Assembly (NCBI GenBank): GCA_029378245.1
Contig: JARKIF010000018.1
Span: 1,116,001-1,180,000, forward strand
Direction of reading: 5' to 3'
Source: Roridomyces roridus
Lineage: Eukaryota > Basidiomycota > Agaricomycetes > Agaricales > Mycenaceae
Length of the DNA: 64,000 nt
This document shows positions 1 to 10,794 of the stretch, in pieces. Made by a program: the position numbers and the translations under genes. The notes below the pieces were generated by a model. That model made no database searches, was not told the origin of the DNA, and was given only the letters and a program-made list of their open reading frames with translations. How positions within the stretch are numbered: the first letter of the stretch is position 1; each line of letters starts with the position of its first letter.

Positions 1-78
1 GCAGAATCTTGTAGCTGTGCGAACCTCATGGGGTTCACAGTTCCCCAGTGTTGTCGAGAGACTCGCTGATACGACTGC

Positions 79-1640
79 GTATTTCGCACGCGTGAAATCT
101 GGCTATTTAGCTGTTTTGGTGCGCACACCAATGCCTCTGTCAGGTGATATACAATAAGGGATAGGACCGAGCTCCGTGTCGCTATTCGTGTATTAATGAG
201 ACAAGTACAAGTCGTCAGTACACTACGCTTGGCTATTCGTTCAAGTGGTCGGTTGTAGTGACTCCAATAGGCGGTTCGCGGGGACTACTACTTGTGGAGA
301 TACCATACCCAAGGAGATATACCAAGCCCAGGTGTATTCAGAAATGAGCTAGACTAGCTATAGAGCAAAAGACAAAGGTTGCGCGGACGCACAGTACTAT
401 CATGACAAGGTTCGCGGAGTACCTCGCGGACCGGTATAAGTCTATATATATGTATACAAACAGAGTGGCTCGTGTAGGCGAGTTGGAGGAAATACTACCA
501 TTTGTTCCGGTATTGAAGAGACACCCGGAAAAGAGATGACAAGTGGGCGAGTCGAACTCGCGCAGGCACACTAGTATGATCGAGAGCTGATCCGAGTACG
601 ATCATGATCATGGAAAGCGGCGGAGTCGCGGCAGACGATCAGAGCGATGATCGCGTCTGACAGAATATGCCAGGAGTAAGCTCTGGATGACGAAGATGGC
701 GGACCGAGGTTATTTATGGACCTGGGTCGAGGGCTGTAGTCATAATGGGAGCTGGCTCAGCAAGAGAGTGTAATGAAACGACGGAATCAAATTACCAGGC
801 CAATCGGCTCGAATGCCAAGGCGGCATGACCACCGATCAGACGGGCCAAGCAGCGACATAAGCAGCAGTACCACGCGAAGCGGTTCGAGGGGATGTAATA
901 TAGGTGACAGGACACCTAGGGTTATAGGGAAAGTACGGAAATAGGGATGGCAGGCGCGTAATAGTAGTTATATCATCAGACCAGTAGGGAGTAGTATATA
1001 AGGCCTGTAGATCCCGCCCTTGCAGCATTGCATTGTACGCCTTCTTGCCTAGACATTGGGTCGAAGCTTGATCTGTGGTTATAGTGCAGTCTTGTGACTT
1101 CCGCGGAGATTTGTTGTATCATTTCTCTTAGCTTAGACGCAATATCAAAGGCACCCGAGCTCTGGTTCAACTTGGGTCAGCTATAGTAACATACTTAAGG
1201 GGTAGTGGGTTGCCCTCTGTGCTATAGTTCCTCTTCGTGTTGTATCGAAGTTGTATTGGTGTTTTGGATATTGTGTGTTTCGGTCAATAAAATATAAAAC
1301 CTTTTAACATCGTAACCTCATGTTCGTTGTGAGCAGTCTACAAACCAGTCAAGAGATTCCTCTTAGTTCAAAGACATTGAACTTGGTGTGAAACCTCGAG
1401 AATCAACCTACAAGCTTCCGAGAACCAAACCGCGGAGTATCAGTCTTATCTGTATACTTCAGACGACCCCGAACTCAACCGTTAGGTGTCAGCGTGCTAG
1501 TCAAGGAATTGTGTGTGTGGTGTGTGTTGTGTGGTTAGTGTGTTGAGGAGTCGTATCGCTTCGCGGTCTACTTCTAGGACATTACCTACTCGAGCTATCT
1601 ACTATACACTAGTGCGCGTGACACTGTGTATCATCGCTAC
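79..1640. other. Insertion splitting F-box copy D
   Basis: This AT-richer stretch separates two adjacent coding blocks of F-box copy D. It has no convincing long open frame. An AATAAA-type signal sits near 1286 and TATA-like stretches near 445 and 996. I found no matching target-site duplication or terminal inverted repeats at the edges, so I cannot assign it to an element class; a degenerate solo LTR is one possibility. Confidence 0.4.
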
Positions 1641-2005
1641 ACAGGGGAGCACCAACCTCAGGAGTGTTTACATCTACCATCACATATCGGCGAGCCACAT
1701 ACCCGAGCTTCTTATCGCGTTATCGACCCATATGCCACGCTTGGAAAGTTTGACAGTGCACTGCCGGGGTAGCCGTATGGAGACTGTATGTCTTCACCAT
1801 CGAGGCTTTTTCCCTGGCCCAGCGCTTATAATCTCATCCAGGAAACCGTGAACCAGGTCACCAAGTACCTGCCCCGATTCGAACGTCTCGCATATCTGGT
1901 GTTCGAGTATGGCGCCGAACGCAATTCTCCCAAGCTGGTCGACTTGGATAGTGACCGTGCGGCTTTACAAATGTGGGCCAACACCTCTCCAACTCTGAGG
2001 GGCTG

Positions 2006-3325
2006 CAACGTTGGTACATCGCCAAAAATGTCAAATCCGGATCCGGCATCACGCGCACGAGCGGCGCTCGCCAGCGCTCACCAGATCATGGTCAGCCTCA
2101 CCCGCCCGGATCTCGAGCTCAGAACTTTGACCGGAGCTGGTGAGCGTCTCCACCAGAGCTGGTGAGTCTCCACCACAGCTGGCGAGCATCGCACCAGAGA
2201 ACCGTTAGTACTGCTTCTACTGCAGGTATTTGGTCCTCTCGTCGCCGTATAGATCGTTGCACAAGTCAAAAATGTTATGAAAAATGAAAAATTTGGGGTC
2301 AACTACGATAAATACAAGCTGGGTGGCCTAGTAAGTACTCCAGGAAGTAATGAAGTAAGGGGATAAAGGAAGGGTGTGGATGGGACAGTTTGTAACAGGA
2401 ATGAATTGAAGGCCAGACTTGAAGCTTGAAGGACACGAAGCGCCACGAAGCAGAGGGAAACACTTGATGGGTCGAGCATAACTTGATGGTTTGCGGAGAC
2501 GAGGGATTCCAGAGGCCTTGGGGCTTGAAGCTTGCGGAGACACGGGGACTGGGACACTTGACACTTGAGCTTGAGGCTTTGAGGCGCTGAGCGCTCGGCA
2601 GGTCAGACTTGAAGCAGGGAAGAGCAGACTTGTATTATGGCAGGGGATTGATCCGTCGTAGGGCACGGAATCTTGAGGGCGTCGTTGACGAGAACAGACG
2701 GGAGCGCGGGAGGGAAGGAGGGAAATAATGTGGTGGTAGGAAGGAAGAGAGAGGGTATGCGGACTTGATCACGCCATCCGCAGTTTATGTAGCGCCGGTG
2801 GTCTGCGGAATGATTGATGTCGCTTGCCGGCGCATGCGGGACTCAGGCAGTTATGCGAATACAAGGCTCAGAATCCAGGGGAATCAAGGCGTGAGCTCTC
2901 CAGGTGCTTTTGAAGCTGGAGTTGTGGATTGTGTGTGGAGCCGAGAGAATCATAGTCAGTGCGGATTCGGCTGTGGCCACCAGTAACTGTGATGGTAGAC
3001 CGGGCTGATGCCACCCTGATGGGCCCCGACACGGCGAGACACGGCTGGCGAAAGCCTTGTGATTTCTCTGCAGACTGGTGAGATGCTGGTGAGCGAGGAC
3101 GAGACAGCCTCAGCACAGATCAGAATGTCAAAGCCTCGTGAGTGATGTCCGCTAATATCCGCATTTTACAAATTTCCTGATGTCAGTTGATGGGACGTGA
3201 CTGGCAGCGGCGTTCTTCTAACCCTCACTGCCGCTGCCGCCGCCCTCGATATCCCCTGCCTGCTTCTCAACTAAGACACTCCTGATGTAATGATTTCGGT
3301 TATCCTTATTTCCCCGAGTTCATTT
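2006..3325. other. Expanded intron or insertion in F-box copy D
   Basis: The position corresponds to the last intron of the F-box B family, which is 54-55 bp in B and B' but about 1.3 kb here. The DNA holds short degenerate repeats: CTGGTGAG/CACCAG units near 2080-2200 and again near 3075, and CTTGAAG units near 2420-2590. No coding region is evident. The frames read here on the minus strand are low-complexity Ser/Pro and look spurious. Confidence 0.4.
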
Positions 3326-3893
3326 TATTTTTACAATAGGCGAAATAGCTCAGATGAAAGTCGGTGGGGAGTGGGAGGAATGCAGCAGAAAAGTGATTCA
3401 TTCAGAGGCTGGATTTGCAATGCTCCATTATTCAGACTACGATTGAAGTTCAACGTTCAGCGCTTGCTACAAATACAGATTCTTGACAATTGCGCACAGA
3501 AGTTTCGGAAAGCCGCAGAAAAGAGTACGTACGGGACAATTCGAATTCGAATGAGCACGCGCAGGGAAAGACCGCGAGCCTTTGACACACGACAGGGAAC
3601 AGTGAGATGTGTTTTGCATTTCACTCAGCGAGGACTTGATTCGGAAGGGACAACAGTAATGTCTATTAACCGGCAAAATGCATTGACTTGAGACGATTCG
3701 ACGAAGAGTTGTGAATCTAAGCAAATTCGGGACTGCCGCGGGCCCATCGGGCGAATGAGACAATCATCGGTACCGTCATCTCCGTCTCATGCATCCGTCG
3801 CACCGACCCGACTCGACCCTTCCGTGTCTCCGTGCGCGAAATAGTATTGCACCCCGCAAGAAGAGCCTTGCCCGCAGCTTGAGGCGCACCTGT

Positions 3894-4839
3894 CTAACGC
3901 CGGGTCTGAAGCTCCTTCTCCGCCACATCTAAACAACCGGGCAGCCTCCAGCTCCACGCATGCCACGGCCCATCTCCCACCGGGCCCAGATGCACATACA
4001 GGCGCTTATCGACGAATGCATCGTCACGTAGCCGCTGCAGAGCCCAGCGGTATTCGGTCTTTGCACCCGTGAGGAGGACGAGGCAACGAGCGTGGGGAGC
4101 GGCAGCGAGCAGGGTGGTTAGTGTAGAGCCCATGCCCGGCGACTCGGGGTGAGGGAGGGCAGAGTAGTCGACGGCGAGGTGGGTGAATGATGAGAGGTGA
4201 GCGAGGGTGGTAGAGGCTGAGGCAGGGAGGGAGGAGGAGAGGCCGAGGTGGGTGAGCGTGGAAGACCAGCGTGGAAGGGTCGATACATCGGGGAGGGGAT
4301 GGATAGCCCTGAGACGGGGAGACGTCTCAGGGGGAGCGAGGACAAGATGGGAGCAAGGACGGTGCATGGAGGGTGGCATCCGAAGCTCACGACGCCAGTG
4401 CAAACGCTGAGGATGCGCTGGACGGCATAGAGGGGCACCATGCGGTCGAGGTAGAGATACTTGACATGGGCAACGACCTTGCCATTGTAGTTCTGAAGGA
4501 GCGCAACTCGCTCGTAGATAGAGGGCTCGATCCTGTGTGGCTCTTGGATAACGACACTCGGTCAACGGGAACGGAGGCTACTCACCAGCTGGACTCTCCT
4601 ACACACCTGCGGTAAGACCAGCGTCGTGTCCCCGACATAGTGGTGAGACCAATAGTCCGACGGAAAGTCCTGGCCACAAGCTCGAAGATTTCGCGCTCAA
4701 GCTCCGGTGGCAGCCTCGGGTCGCCTGTGATCGCTTATGAACCCGCGAGAAGCGCCGAAGGGCTCGTGTGAGCTGCGATACAGTCAGATTGGGCGGATTA
4801 GGATGGCTGCGGACGCACCCTGGCTTGAATCTTGTTCAT
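3894..4839 (-). pseudogene. F-box-like gene copy A (left arm), frameshifted
   Basis: A probable F-box protein (substrate receptor of SCF ubiquitin ligases). The start codon (4839-4837) is followed by seven codons and an intron with a GTGCGT donor. The F-box-like LPPELEREIFEL motif comes soon after, then a leucine-rich C-terminal half ending at 3894. The right-arm copy A' has the same start and shows a proline-rich linker that is missing here; the deletion leaves the frame out of register before the F-box. A second break lies near 4310, where a 16-17 bp segment absent from A' shifts the frame. The C-terminal 110 residues match A' closely. The start lies 197 bp from that of divergent gene B, as in the right arm. 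Likely a pseudogene. Confidence 0.6.
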
Positions 4840-5036
4840 GGTGAGACCGTCGGCGCTGTGTGGTGTAGGAGGGGAGATCGAATTTCATTTGAATACATTT
4901 GGGTAGTGCGCTGTCTGTCGTCCGCACAGAGACTACCGGTAAGAAAAAGAGCTCGAGGACCGACATGGCAACGGGAGGGCTCGTTTGATGGCCATCATTC
5001 GCCTCTTGTCCACAACCACCACCTTCGCTCGACAGC
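4840..5036. promoter_or_regulatory. Shared divergent promoter of F-box A and B (left)
   Basis: A 197-bp spacer between the start codons of divergently read genes A and B. The same pairing is kept in the right arm (59206-59417), and both spacers carry similar blocks, for example around the AATACATT motif near 4896 and its counterpart near 59370. No specific operator could be identified. Confidence 0.4.
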
Positions 5037-6252
5037 ATGCGCACTCGAAGGGGGCAAAAGGCCGACTATATGCTCATAACTCGATGACTTCCCAACGAAG
5101 TCCTGGCCGAAATTATTCGAAACGCACGCCGAGCAGACCAGGTGACGCTCTGCCGCGTCTCCAAACTAGTTGTCTTGAGCATCTTGGCACGTGGTCCAGC
5201 GATTCTCGAGGCCTTCTGTACGGCCATTCTCGAGAATCCTGACCGGGCAGACTTTGTACGATCTGTGAGGTTTACGAGTGGGCAAGTACCTAGTAGTCCT
5301 TCCAAAATCACAAGACTGAACTCGTGATCCAAGATTTATGATTAGCCTTCCCGCAGACGGTCTGTTCACCCAGTCGTTGAAACTCATGCGAAGGCTGGAG
5401 CACTTGACTATCCGGGACGTGCGACAGCCGTCTGGGGCAATCTCTTACCTCCCTACCCTCACCTTTCCCAACCTTTTGTCCTGCTTCATCATAGAGCGGC
5501 GTGCCGACGCGTGGAAACTCCATATCACCCAGTTTCTGAGTCGCCACCCCACCATAACCCATATTCGCCTGTCCGAATCATACAGTGCAGTTCCAGTGCG
5601 AGAGGGCGGCCTCCTACCGAAGCTTCAGTATTACGATGGACCTATACACCTCCCTTCATTTTCGAGCCACGGTCTGATAGCCGCGCGAACCTATTGGGTT
5701 TCACTACTCCCAATTACAACTCGCGTGGAGAAACTCTGTCCGCTGACCGGCCCCAATCTCACAAGCTTTTGTATCCACTCACCCATATCCGCGGGACGAG
5801 TGATAGAGGTTCTTGTCCATTTGTCCATCCATATTCCACACTTGGAAAAATTAGAAATGCATTGTTCGGATGAGAGCCGTGGCACTGTGTTGCATTTTCG
5901 ATCCTTCTTGTTATATCCGGTGCTCATAACGACACAGGAAACCGTGAACGCGTACCTGTCGCGATGTGAGCGTTTGGAATATCTGGCTTTCTGTTGCGGC
6001 CAGAAATGCGAGCGTTCTACGGTTGACGACCGAAGGATGTTACAGCTTTGGACAAACACCTCTTCAACTCTGAGAGGCTGTTGCATTGGTAAGAGGTCCG
6101 GTTATCCTGATTTCCGACAGTTGATTCACCCCTTTTCGATAGGCAACACCGCTTGGCGCAAGGTTGAAGAGATGTGGGAGGAATGTAGCCTCGGACAATT
6201 TGATATGGAGGCTGGGTTTTCGGTATTCGAAGAATTCAAAGTGGTGCGTTGA
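5037..6252 (+). pseudogene. F-box-like gene copy B (left arm), nonsense codon in F-box
   Basis: A three-exon F-box/leucine-rich gene. Exon 1 (5037-5281) carries the F-box-like LPNEVLAEIIRNARRAD motif, exon 2 (5334-6088) the repeat region, and exon 3 (6143-6252) the W-E-E-C tail. Intron 1 appears to use a GC-AG pair (GCAAGT donor). Codon 17 is TGA (5085-5087) where the right-arm paralogue B' has TGG, immediately before the F-box, and exon 1 also lacks about 11 residues present in B'. The rest of the frame is open to the natural stop. It is therefore a recently silenced copy, or it would need a downstream start that I do not see. Its neighbours are A (divergent) and C (convergent), mirrored on the right. 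Confidence 0.65.
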
Positions 6253-6324
6253 CGAGTAAATAAGTAGTAAACAAAAACAACCTCTTGTTCATATGCATGT
6301 GAAAAACAACCGTCACTGCAGCTT

Positions 6325-7839
6325 CTACCAAAAAATTGTGGAACCCTACAAAGAATAACGGCGTCAAACATGAGTTCATTCAAGCTCAACCACCGACTCA
6401 CATGAAAAGGAACAAGCTCAACTCCAAGCAGCCCACTCTCACAAAGCCGGGGCAAACTCGCCTCGATGTCCCGAACAATATATTCCCAAACCCACGAGCT
6501 GAACCAAGTCCCCACACCCGGAAACGGCAACCTCCCTTGTACCTGTACATTGACGCGCTTCAAAGCTGGCAGGAATGCTTCTAGTATCGCAGATTCAAAG
6601 GCCTCTTTGGACGTGGTGCCCATGGAGTGCGTATTGACCATCTCTCTGCGGTCGTTGAACACGTTGATCGTCTGTATGCGGTTGGTGGGAGGAAAACGGG
6701 CGAGGAAGTGGATGAAGGGCTCGGATATCTGAAAGGCGTCGATTTGAGTGAGATTGGGAAGGAGGTCGAAGTTGAGGTTTTTGAGCTTGGGATCTAGACA
6801 AGATTCAGTCCATTGTCTGGTCAGATTAATAGCAAGAAGAATTTACCGTTTCCCTTGAGGTGCAACTGAGTGAGAGTGCGACCGGCGCGAGTGAGGAAGG
6901 CATTGATCCTGGGACTATCCAATTCGACAAGCTTGAGTCGAGTGAGGCCCGAGAGATCCACAGGACATGTGCGCTCGAGGAGGAGGAGGTCGATTATGGG
7001 GTTGGAGGCGCTGAACGTAATGTATTCCGGTCGTGCATATGTAACGGGCATGGAGATCATGAAGGAGCCGATCACGGGGCGAGGTTGGGATTGAACAAAG
7101 ATAAGCCGTTTGATCCAAGTGCATGCTGGCGAGTATATTGCAAAGATTGGTCACATACCAAGACCCGTCGCGGAAGACGAGTCACGACACCCCGCAAGGA
7201 CGGCATTCCAACGAGTTTCGCGACGCTTTGCAGGACAACGCTACCAGCGGCAGCTTTCACCGAGTTCAATGTGAGCTGGAGTACATTGGACCAGGGAATC
7301 TGGGCAATAGCGTAGAGACTTCGGGTGTCCCCGGCATAGAGCTGCAGGTCTCGAACATAGGGAATCAAATGTGGAGACCAGGCCAGCACATCCAACAGAC
7401 GTTCTGCATGGACTATTGGTTCCATCGGTGGAGATTTCTGGATGGAAATGGAGCGGAAGATGTAGATTTGTGTGCGCTGGACGAAACAGCGGGCAGCTAG
7501 AGATGCGGATTTCAGATGGGCCATGTTGTGATGCTCGTCAAAGTTGCCGGCTATCTGGTCGACGATTTCGTCCCATAACTCCTGGGGGAACAGAGCAGCG
7601 CTCGCCATGGCAGGCGGGGGAATGCGGTTCTCGACAGATTCCTCAGGCGTTGCGCACTGACCCGTGTCGAGAGAAGGAGCCGTGTCGAGAGGAGCAGCCG
7701 TGGCGAGAGGAGCAGCCGTGGCGAGAGGAGGAGTCGTGGCGAGAGGACGAATTGCGGCGAGACAGGGAGTCCGGTTCATTCGCAGAAAAACGCTTGGAAG
7801 TAGAATCCTTGCAAGTAGAAACCGAAGTGGGAAGACCAT
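6325..7839 (-). pseudogene. F-box-like gene copy C (left arm), two frameshifts
   Basis: An F-box-like protein with the LFPQELWDEIVDQ motif after a start at 7608; an in-frame ATG at 7839 would add a leader of repeated Leu-Ala-Thr-Ala-Ala-Pro units encoded by an 18-bp minisatellite (about 7660-7760). Compared with intact C' (56.5 kb), one extra base near 7190 and another near 7078 move the frame twice. Downstream the exon structure is conserved: an intron ends at GTCTAG near 6795, the next exon holds a PALKRVNVQV block, and a final mini-exon ends at 6325. Sequencing errors could mimic the frameshifts, but the neighbouring left-arm copies are also damaged. Confidence 0.6.
7660..7760. repeat. 18-bp minisatellite in F-box C leader
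   Basis: Tandem copies of a unit built on GTGGCGAGAGGAGCAGCC, read on the minus strand as alternating Leu-Ala-Thr-Ala-Ala-Pro. The right-arm copy C' lacks it, so it expanded after the duplication or was lost from the other arm. Confidence 0.6.
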
Positions 7840-7909
7840 TTTGTGAGTGGTGGTCCGAGATCAAAAAGAGATGCGGCGTGACGCAATGTCACACTCCATC
7901 GCTCTTGCG

Positions 7910-8659
7910 ATGACCTCCTTTCGTCTCGACTTGCCGACGGAGCTGGTATTCAAGATCCTGACCCATGTCCTCGGTACTTGCGACCATCTCAGCGTTGCTT
8001 AACTCGCCCTGACACTCCGGACAGCACACAGCGTGCACAAGGTCGTCATGTCGCCCGACCCCGACATCGACTGGTTCCTGAATGTCCACCACACCCTCTC
8101 CTCCGTCTGCTTCTCCTTCCGCGAAATCATGAGAGGAATCTCCACCAAGGCCTTCCAGTACACCCCTTCCACCGGTGCCACCGACGTCGCCACTCACAGC
8201 CTCCCGGAACACGTCCATCGACAACTGCGCAATCTCCGCCAACTCGGCAAAGTAGTCCGAGAACCCAGCGTTGGTTCATTCACATTGGAATCCCTGGACC
8301 CAACCGCGCCGCAACTCGTCCAAGGCTATTCGCTCTACATCGCCATCGTCTATCTCCGCACCCAGGCGTCTCGCAGCACGCGCGAGATCTACCGGAGCAC
8401 CAGCGTCACGATTTTCGGGGCGGTCATCACCCTCTCGAAGGTCTTGTACAGTCGAATCGCACCGAGGGAGGTCTCGGTCATGCTCCAGGCTGCGACGGAG
8501 GACGAGGCCGAGCTGAGTAATATCGGTGTGCTCCTCGTCAAGAAATTCACCGCGCTCTCCGACCTTCTCGATTCCATCGACGGGAGCGAATCCTCCGAAG
8601 AAAAAGAGAGTGAAGACTCGCAATCGGAATCGGAATCGAAACCCGACGTGCGTTTCTAA
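7910..8659 (+). CDS. Small F-box-like protein
   Basis: Two exons, 7910-7973 and 8025-8659, joined over a 51-bp intron with a GTACTT donor, an internal GCTTAAC branch-like motif and a CAG acceptor. Reading through the intron would hit TAA at 8000. The 232-residue product begins with LDLPTELVFKILTHVL, the usual start of mushroom F-box-like domains, followed by an alpha-helical middle without obvious repeats. It ends in a Ser/Glu-rich acidic tail (about the last 30 residues). It starts about 70 bp from the extended start of divergent gene C. The partner substrate is unknown; the F-box assignment is from motif only. Confidence 0.55.
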
Positions 8660-8922
8660 ATTTCATTCCGCCCCCTCCACTTCCACTCAATCCTCTCATC
8701 TAGCCCAGTAAACTCAAAATCGACCTCGAGCAACTCATAACTATCATCTGCGCGCTCGATATCGAGTTCCTCTCCCTTCTCCAGCGTACCTCGGACAACC
8801 AGGGCCAGCCGCTTCCATGCTGCAACCCACTGTGGCTTGCGCAGCTTCCGGATGTCCAAAGCACGCTTTCGAGGCTTGTCGACGTCGGTGATCGACATCC
8901 CGAGTTCATTGAGGCGGACCAC
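8656..8922 (-). CDS. Unrecognised charged open frame, possible exon
   Basis: An 88-residue open frame with balanced, hydrophilic composition (many Arg, Lys, Glu, Asp) that looks protein-like, ending within the stop of the gene on the other strand (tail-to-tail overlap of 4 bp). No start context or domain was recognised, and the first codon is not ATG unless an upstream exon exists. It may be the end of a gene whose 5' part is the decayed F-box material at 9.1-9.6 kb. Confidence 0.25.
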   Translation of the reverse strand: MVRLNELGMSITDVDKPRKRALDIRKLRKPQWVAAWKRLALVVRGTLEKGEELDIERADDSYELLEVDFEFTGLDERIEWKWRGRNEI

Positions 8923-9102
8923 AGGGAAAGGCTGGACAAGTTGTTTGAGAGGTGGACGTCTCCTCCTGCGGAGACGACGAGTGAAGAGGATTCAGAGAGT
9001 TAGTTGGACGATCTACATTCATCTACATACGAGTACAGTCTTCAATGCTTTCGGAACCTCCACGCATGTACAACCCAACTGGAAATCAATCTTACTTATT
9101 CT

Positions 9103-9580
9103 CTACCTATCGCAGACTAACAGTATGATGGCAGAACCCTCGACCACTGGAAGAAAGGTCATCAGCAAAAGGACAAGGTGGAAAAAGTTGCGAATCGCCT
9201 GAAACGGAACGATCTCAACGCTGAGGTTAATCCCACGAGTACGGAGAGGGTGCAACGCCACTTCGATAGCACTTTTTATCTCCTCGCTCGGCGGTACAGG
9301 GTCAAAGAACCATTGCATGAGGGTTCGGGTTGCGCCGCGAGCGCACGAGGACGTTCACGCGCTTCAGAGCCGCCGTGGGTTGCTGAATGAGTATCGGCAC
9401 CAAAAAGGATTGTATCGTAGTACTTCGAGCAACATGATCAAAATGTGAGAGTGGGGGCCGGGCAGATTCGGGCTCGGAACGGCATTTTCGGGAGCTAAGC
9501 GAGCCACGGTTGCTGTCGCATTTTTATCCTCTCTCCACCTCTGCCTTGCCTCCTGCCGCCTTCCTAACAAGGTAACCATT
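9103..9580 (-). pseudogene. Remnant of F-box C-type C-terminus
   Basis: On the minus strand the block AALKRVNV is followed, after a frame change, by a segment ending EIVPFQ. These match, in order, the PALKRVNV and VPFH blocks at the end of the C/C' genes. No N-terminal half is present. It is a relic of another F-box copy. Confidence 0.4.
9430..9515 (+). repeat. Dispersed repeat shared with 48.5 kb
   Basis: About 85 bp containing ATGATCAAAATGTGA and GGGAGCTAAGCGAG-like blocks that recur in the same order at about 48,505-48,590, where they form the right end of a TA-flanked element. Probably a solo end of the same element family. Confidence 0.5.
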
Positions 9581-9694
9581 CTAACGCGATGCCTGGCGAG
9601 CCATTCTAATTAGAGAGAATTGCGCTCGCAATCCTAATTAGCTATAGAGTGCCGCAAAACCCCAGGCCTACGGAGAATCTTCCGAAACCGGCCT

Positions 9695-10430
9695 GTGTCC
9701 ATCAGGAAAACTGGGGGACGCTGCATAGCGCTGGAGAGTGCTGCATAGCACCATAGTGCCCATAGCTACATCCCTGCTATGCAGCACTATGCAGCACTAT
9801 GCAGTGCCTGCTTGCCGACGCTTCGCTTGGGCAGTTCCAAAATTAAGTGCACCGAGATGCAACCGAGAGACCGAGATGAAGCAAATATAACGGAAAGGTA
9901 GAACAAAAAATGTCTGAATTCACTAGCTAATACATCCACGAGCCTCAGAACGTACTACAGAACGCACGCCACCGACTCGAACGACAGATGAACGTTGACA
10001 TGCAGGCCGCCGGCGGTACTGCCACGCGCGAATCGCGTGTCGCGGCGTTGAACGGGCCAAACGAATAAAAGGACTGCTCGACATGTTAGCTTAAATGCAG
10101 CTCGCGAACGGAGGATGGACGACTTGCCTGCGGGGAACTGCAAGAGGCTGCGCCAGAGCGTTAGATTGAACTTGGACTTGAGGAATCGTGGTGCAGACGA
10201 AGTTGGGAGGAGAGGGGAGTGTCGAGGCGTCCCACGACGTAGACCTACCGTTTAAATGGATGGCAGCTTTGTTGCAATCGTGGCAAACGGGTTCCCTGGA
10301 AACGGACAAGTAAGTTAAGCGACAGAGATCTCAAAGCACTTCATAGTGGCCATAGTACTGCATAGTGCTATGAGCACTATGGCACTATGACCGAGCTATG
10401 GCTCGGCTAGTGTTTTCCTGATGTCCCGAC
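9695..10430. repeat. TGCATAG palindrome cluster with inverted ends
   Basis: An inverted pair CATCAGGAAAAC (about 9698) and GTTTTCCTGATG (about 10413) brackets about 730 bp. Just inside each end lie dense, partly palindromic repeats of the CTATGCAGCACTATG type (about 9715-9810 and 10345-10410). The middle has no convincing gene. The layout suggests a non-autonomous DNA transposon with subterminal repeats; a target duplication was not found. Confidence 0.4.
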
Positions 10431-10794
10431 CCAAGCCTGAGGCTTCCGTGCGCCTGAGCCTCTCTTGCCATAAATCTAACAGTCGGCCTCGAAAAAGGCT
10501 ACACTCCCTTCCCTCGCCCCTCTGCCGCCGTGTCCCGACTCCCGAGGCATGACTGTCTCATGCAATTTCATCAGTTTCACACCGGGAGGCGGACAGGAAG
10601 CATCGCGCACATCATCCAACCATCGCAGCATGATACGCACCCTAGACACTGAGAAGGTTCGTTGTATTTCGGGAAGCCACGGAGGCAGGTCTTGGGACGC
10701 CGCAGCTGTGTCTGCTTCCCATGCAACCCACCCGAGGTATATTTCCGGTCCTTCAAATTCTTGGAGGTCAACTGCTCGCACCAGACGCCAAAAG

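Larger units (their letters stand above)
1..3447 (+). pseudogene. F-box family copy D (left arm), interrupted
   Basis: This is the C-terminal part of a leucine-rich F-box-like gene of the same type as copy B (5.0-6.3 kb). Three coding blocks remain. The first (1 to about 78) matches the B segment with the R-T-x-W and V-E-[RK]-L pattern. The second (about 1641-2005) contains the WANTS-PTLRGC block. The third is the short last exon (about 3334-3447), with a W-E-E-C motif and a TGA stop. The blocks are separated by about 1.56 kb and 1.3 kb of unrelated DNA where B and B' have continuous exon or a 55-bp intron. The 5' half lies outside the window. The mirror-image copy D' is at the right edge of the window. 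It is almost certainly non-functional; the family assignment rests on paralogy inside this window. Confidence 0.6.

Noticed and set aside
79..1640. Solo LTR of a retrotransposon
   Set aside because: The insert splits a gene and has TATA and AATAAA-like motifs, but no TG...CA ends with a matching 5-bp duplication could be placed.
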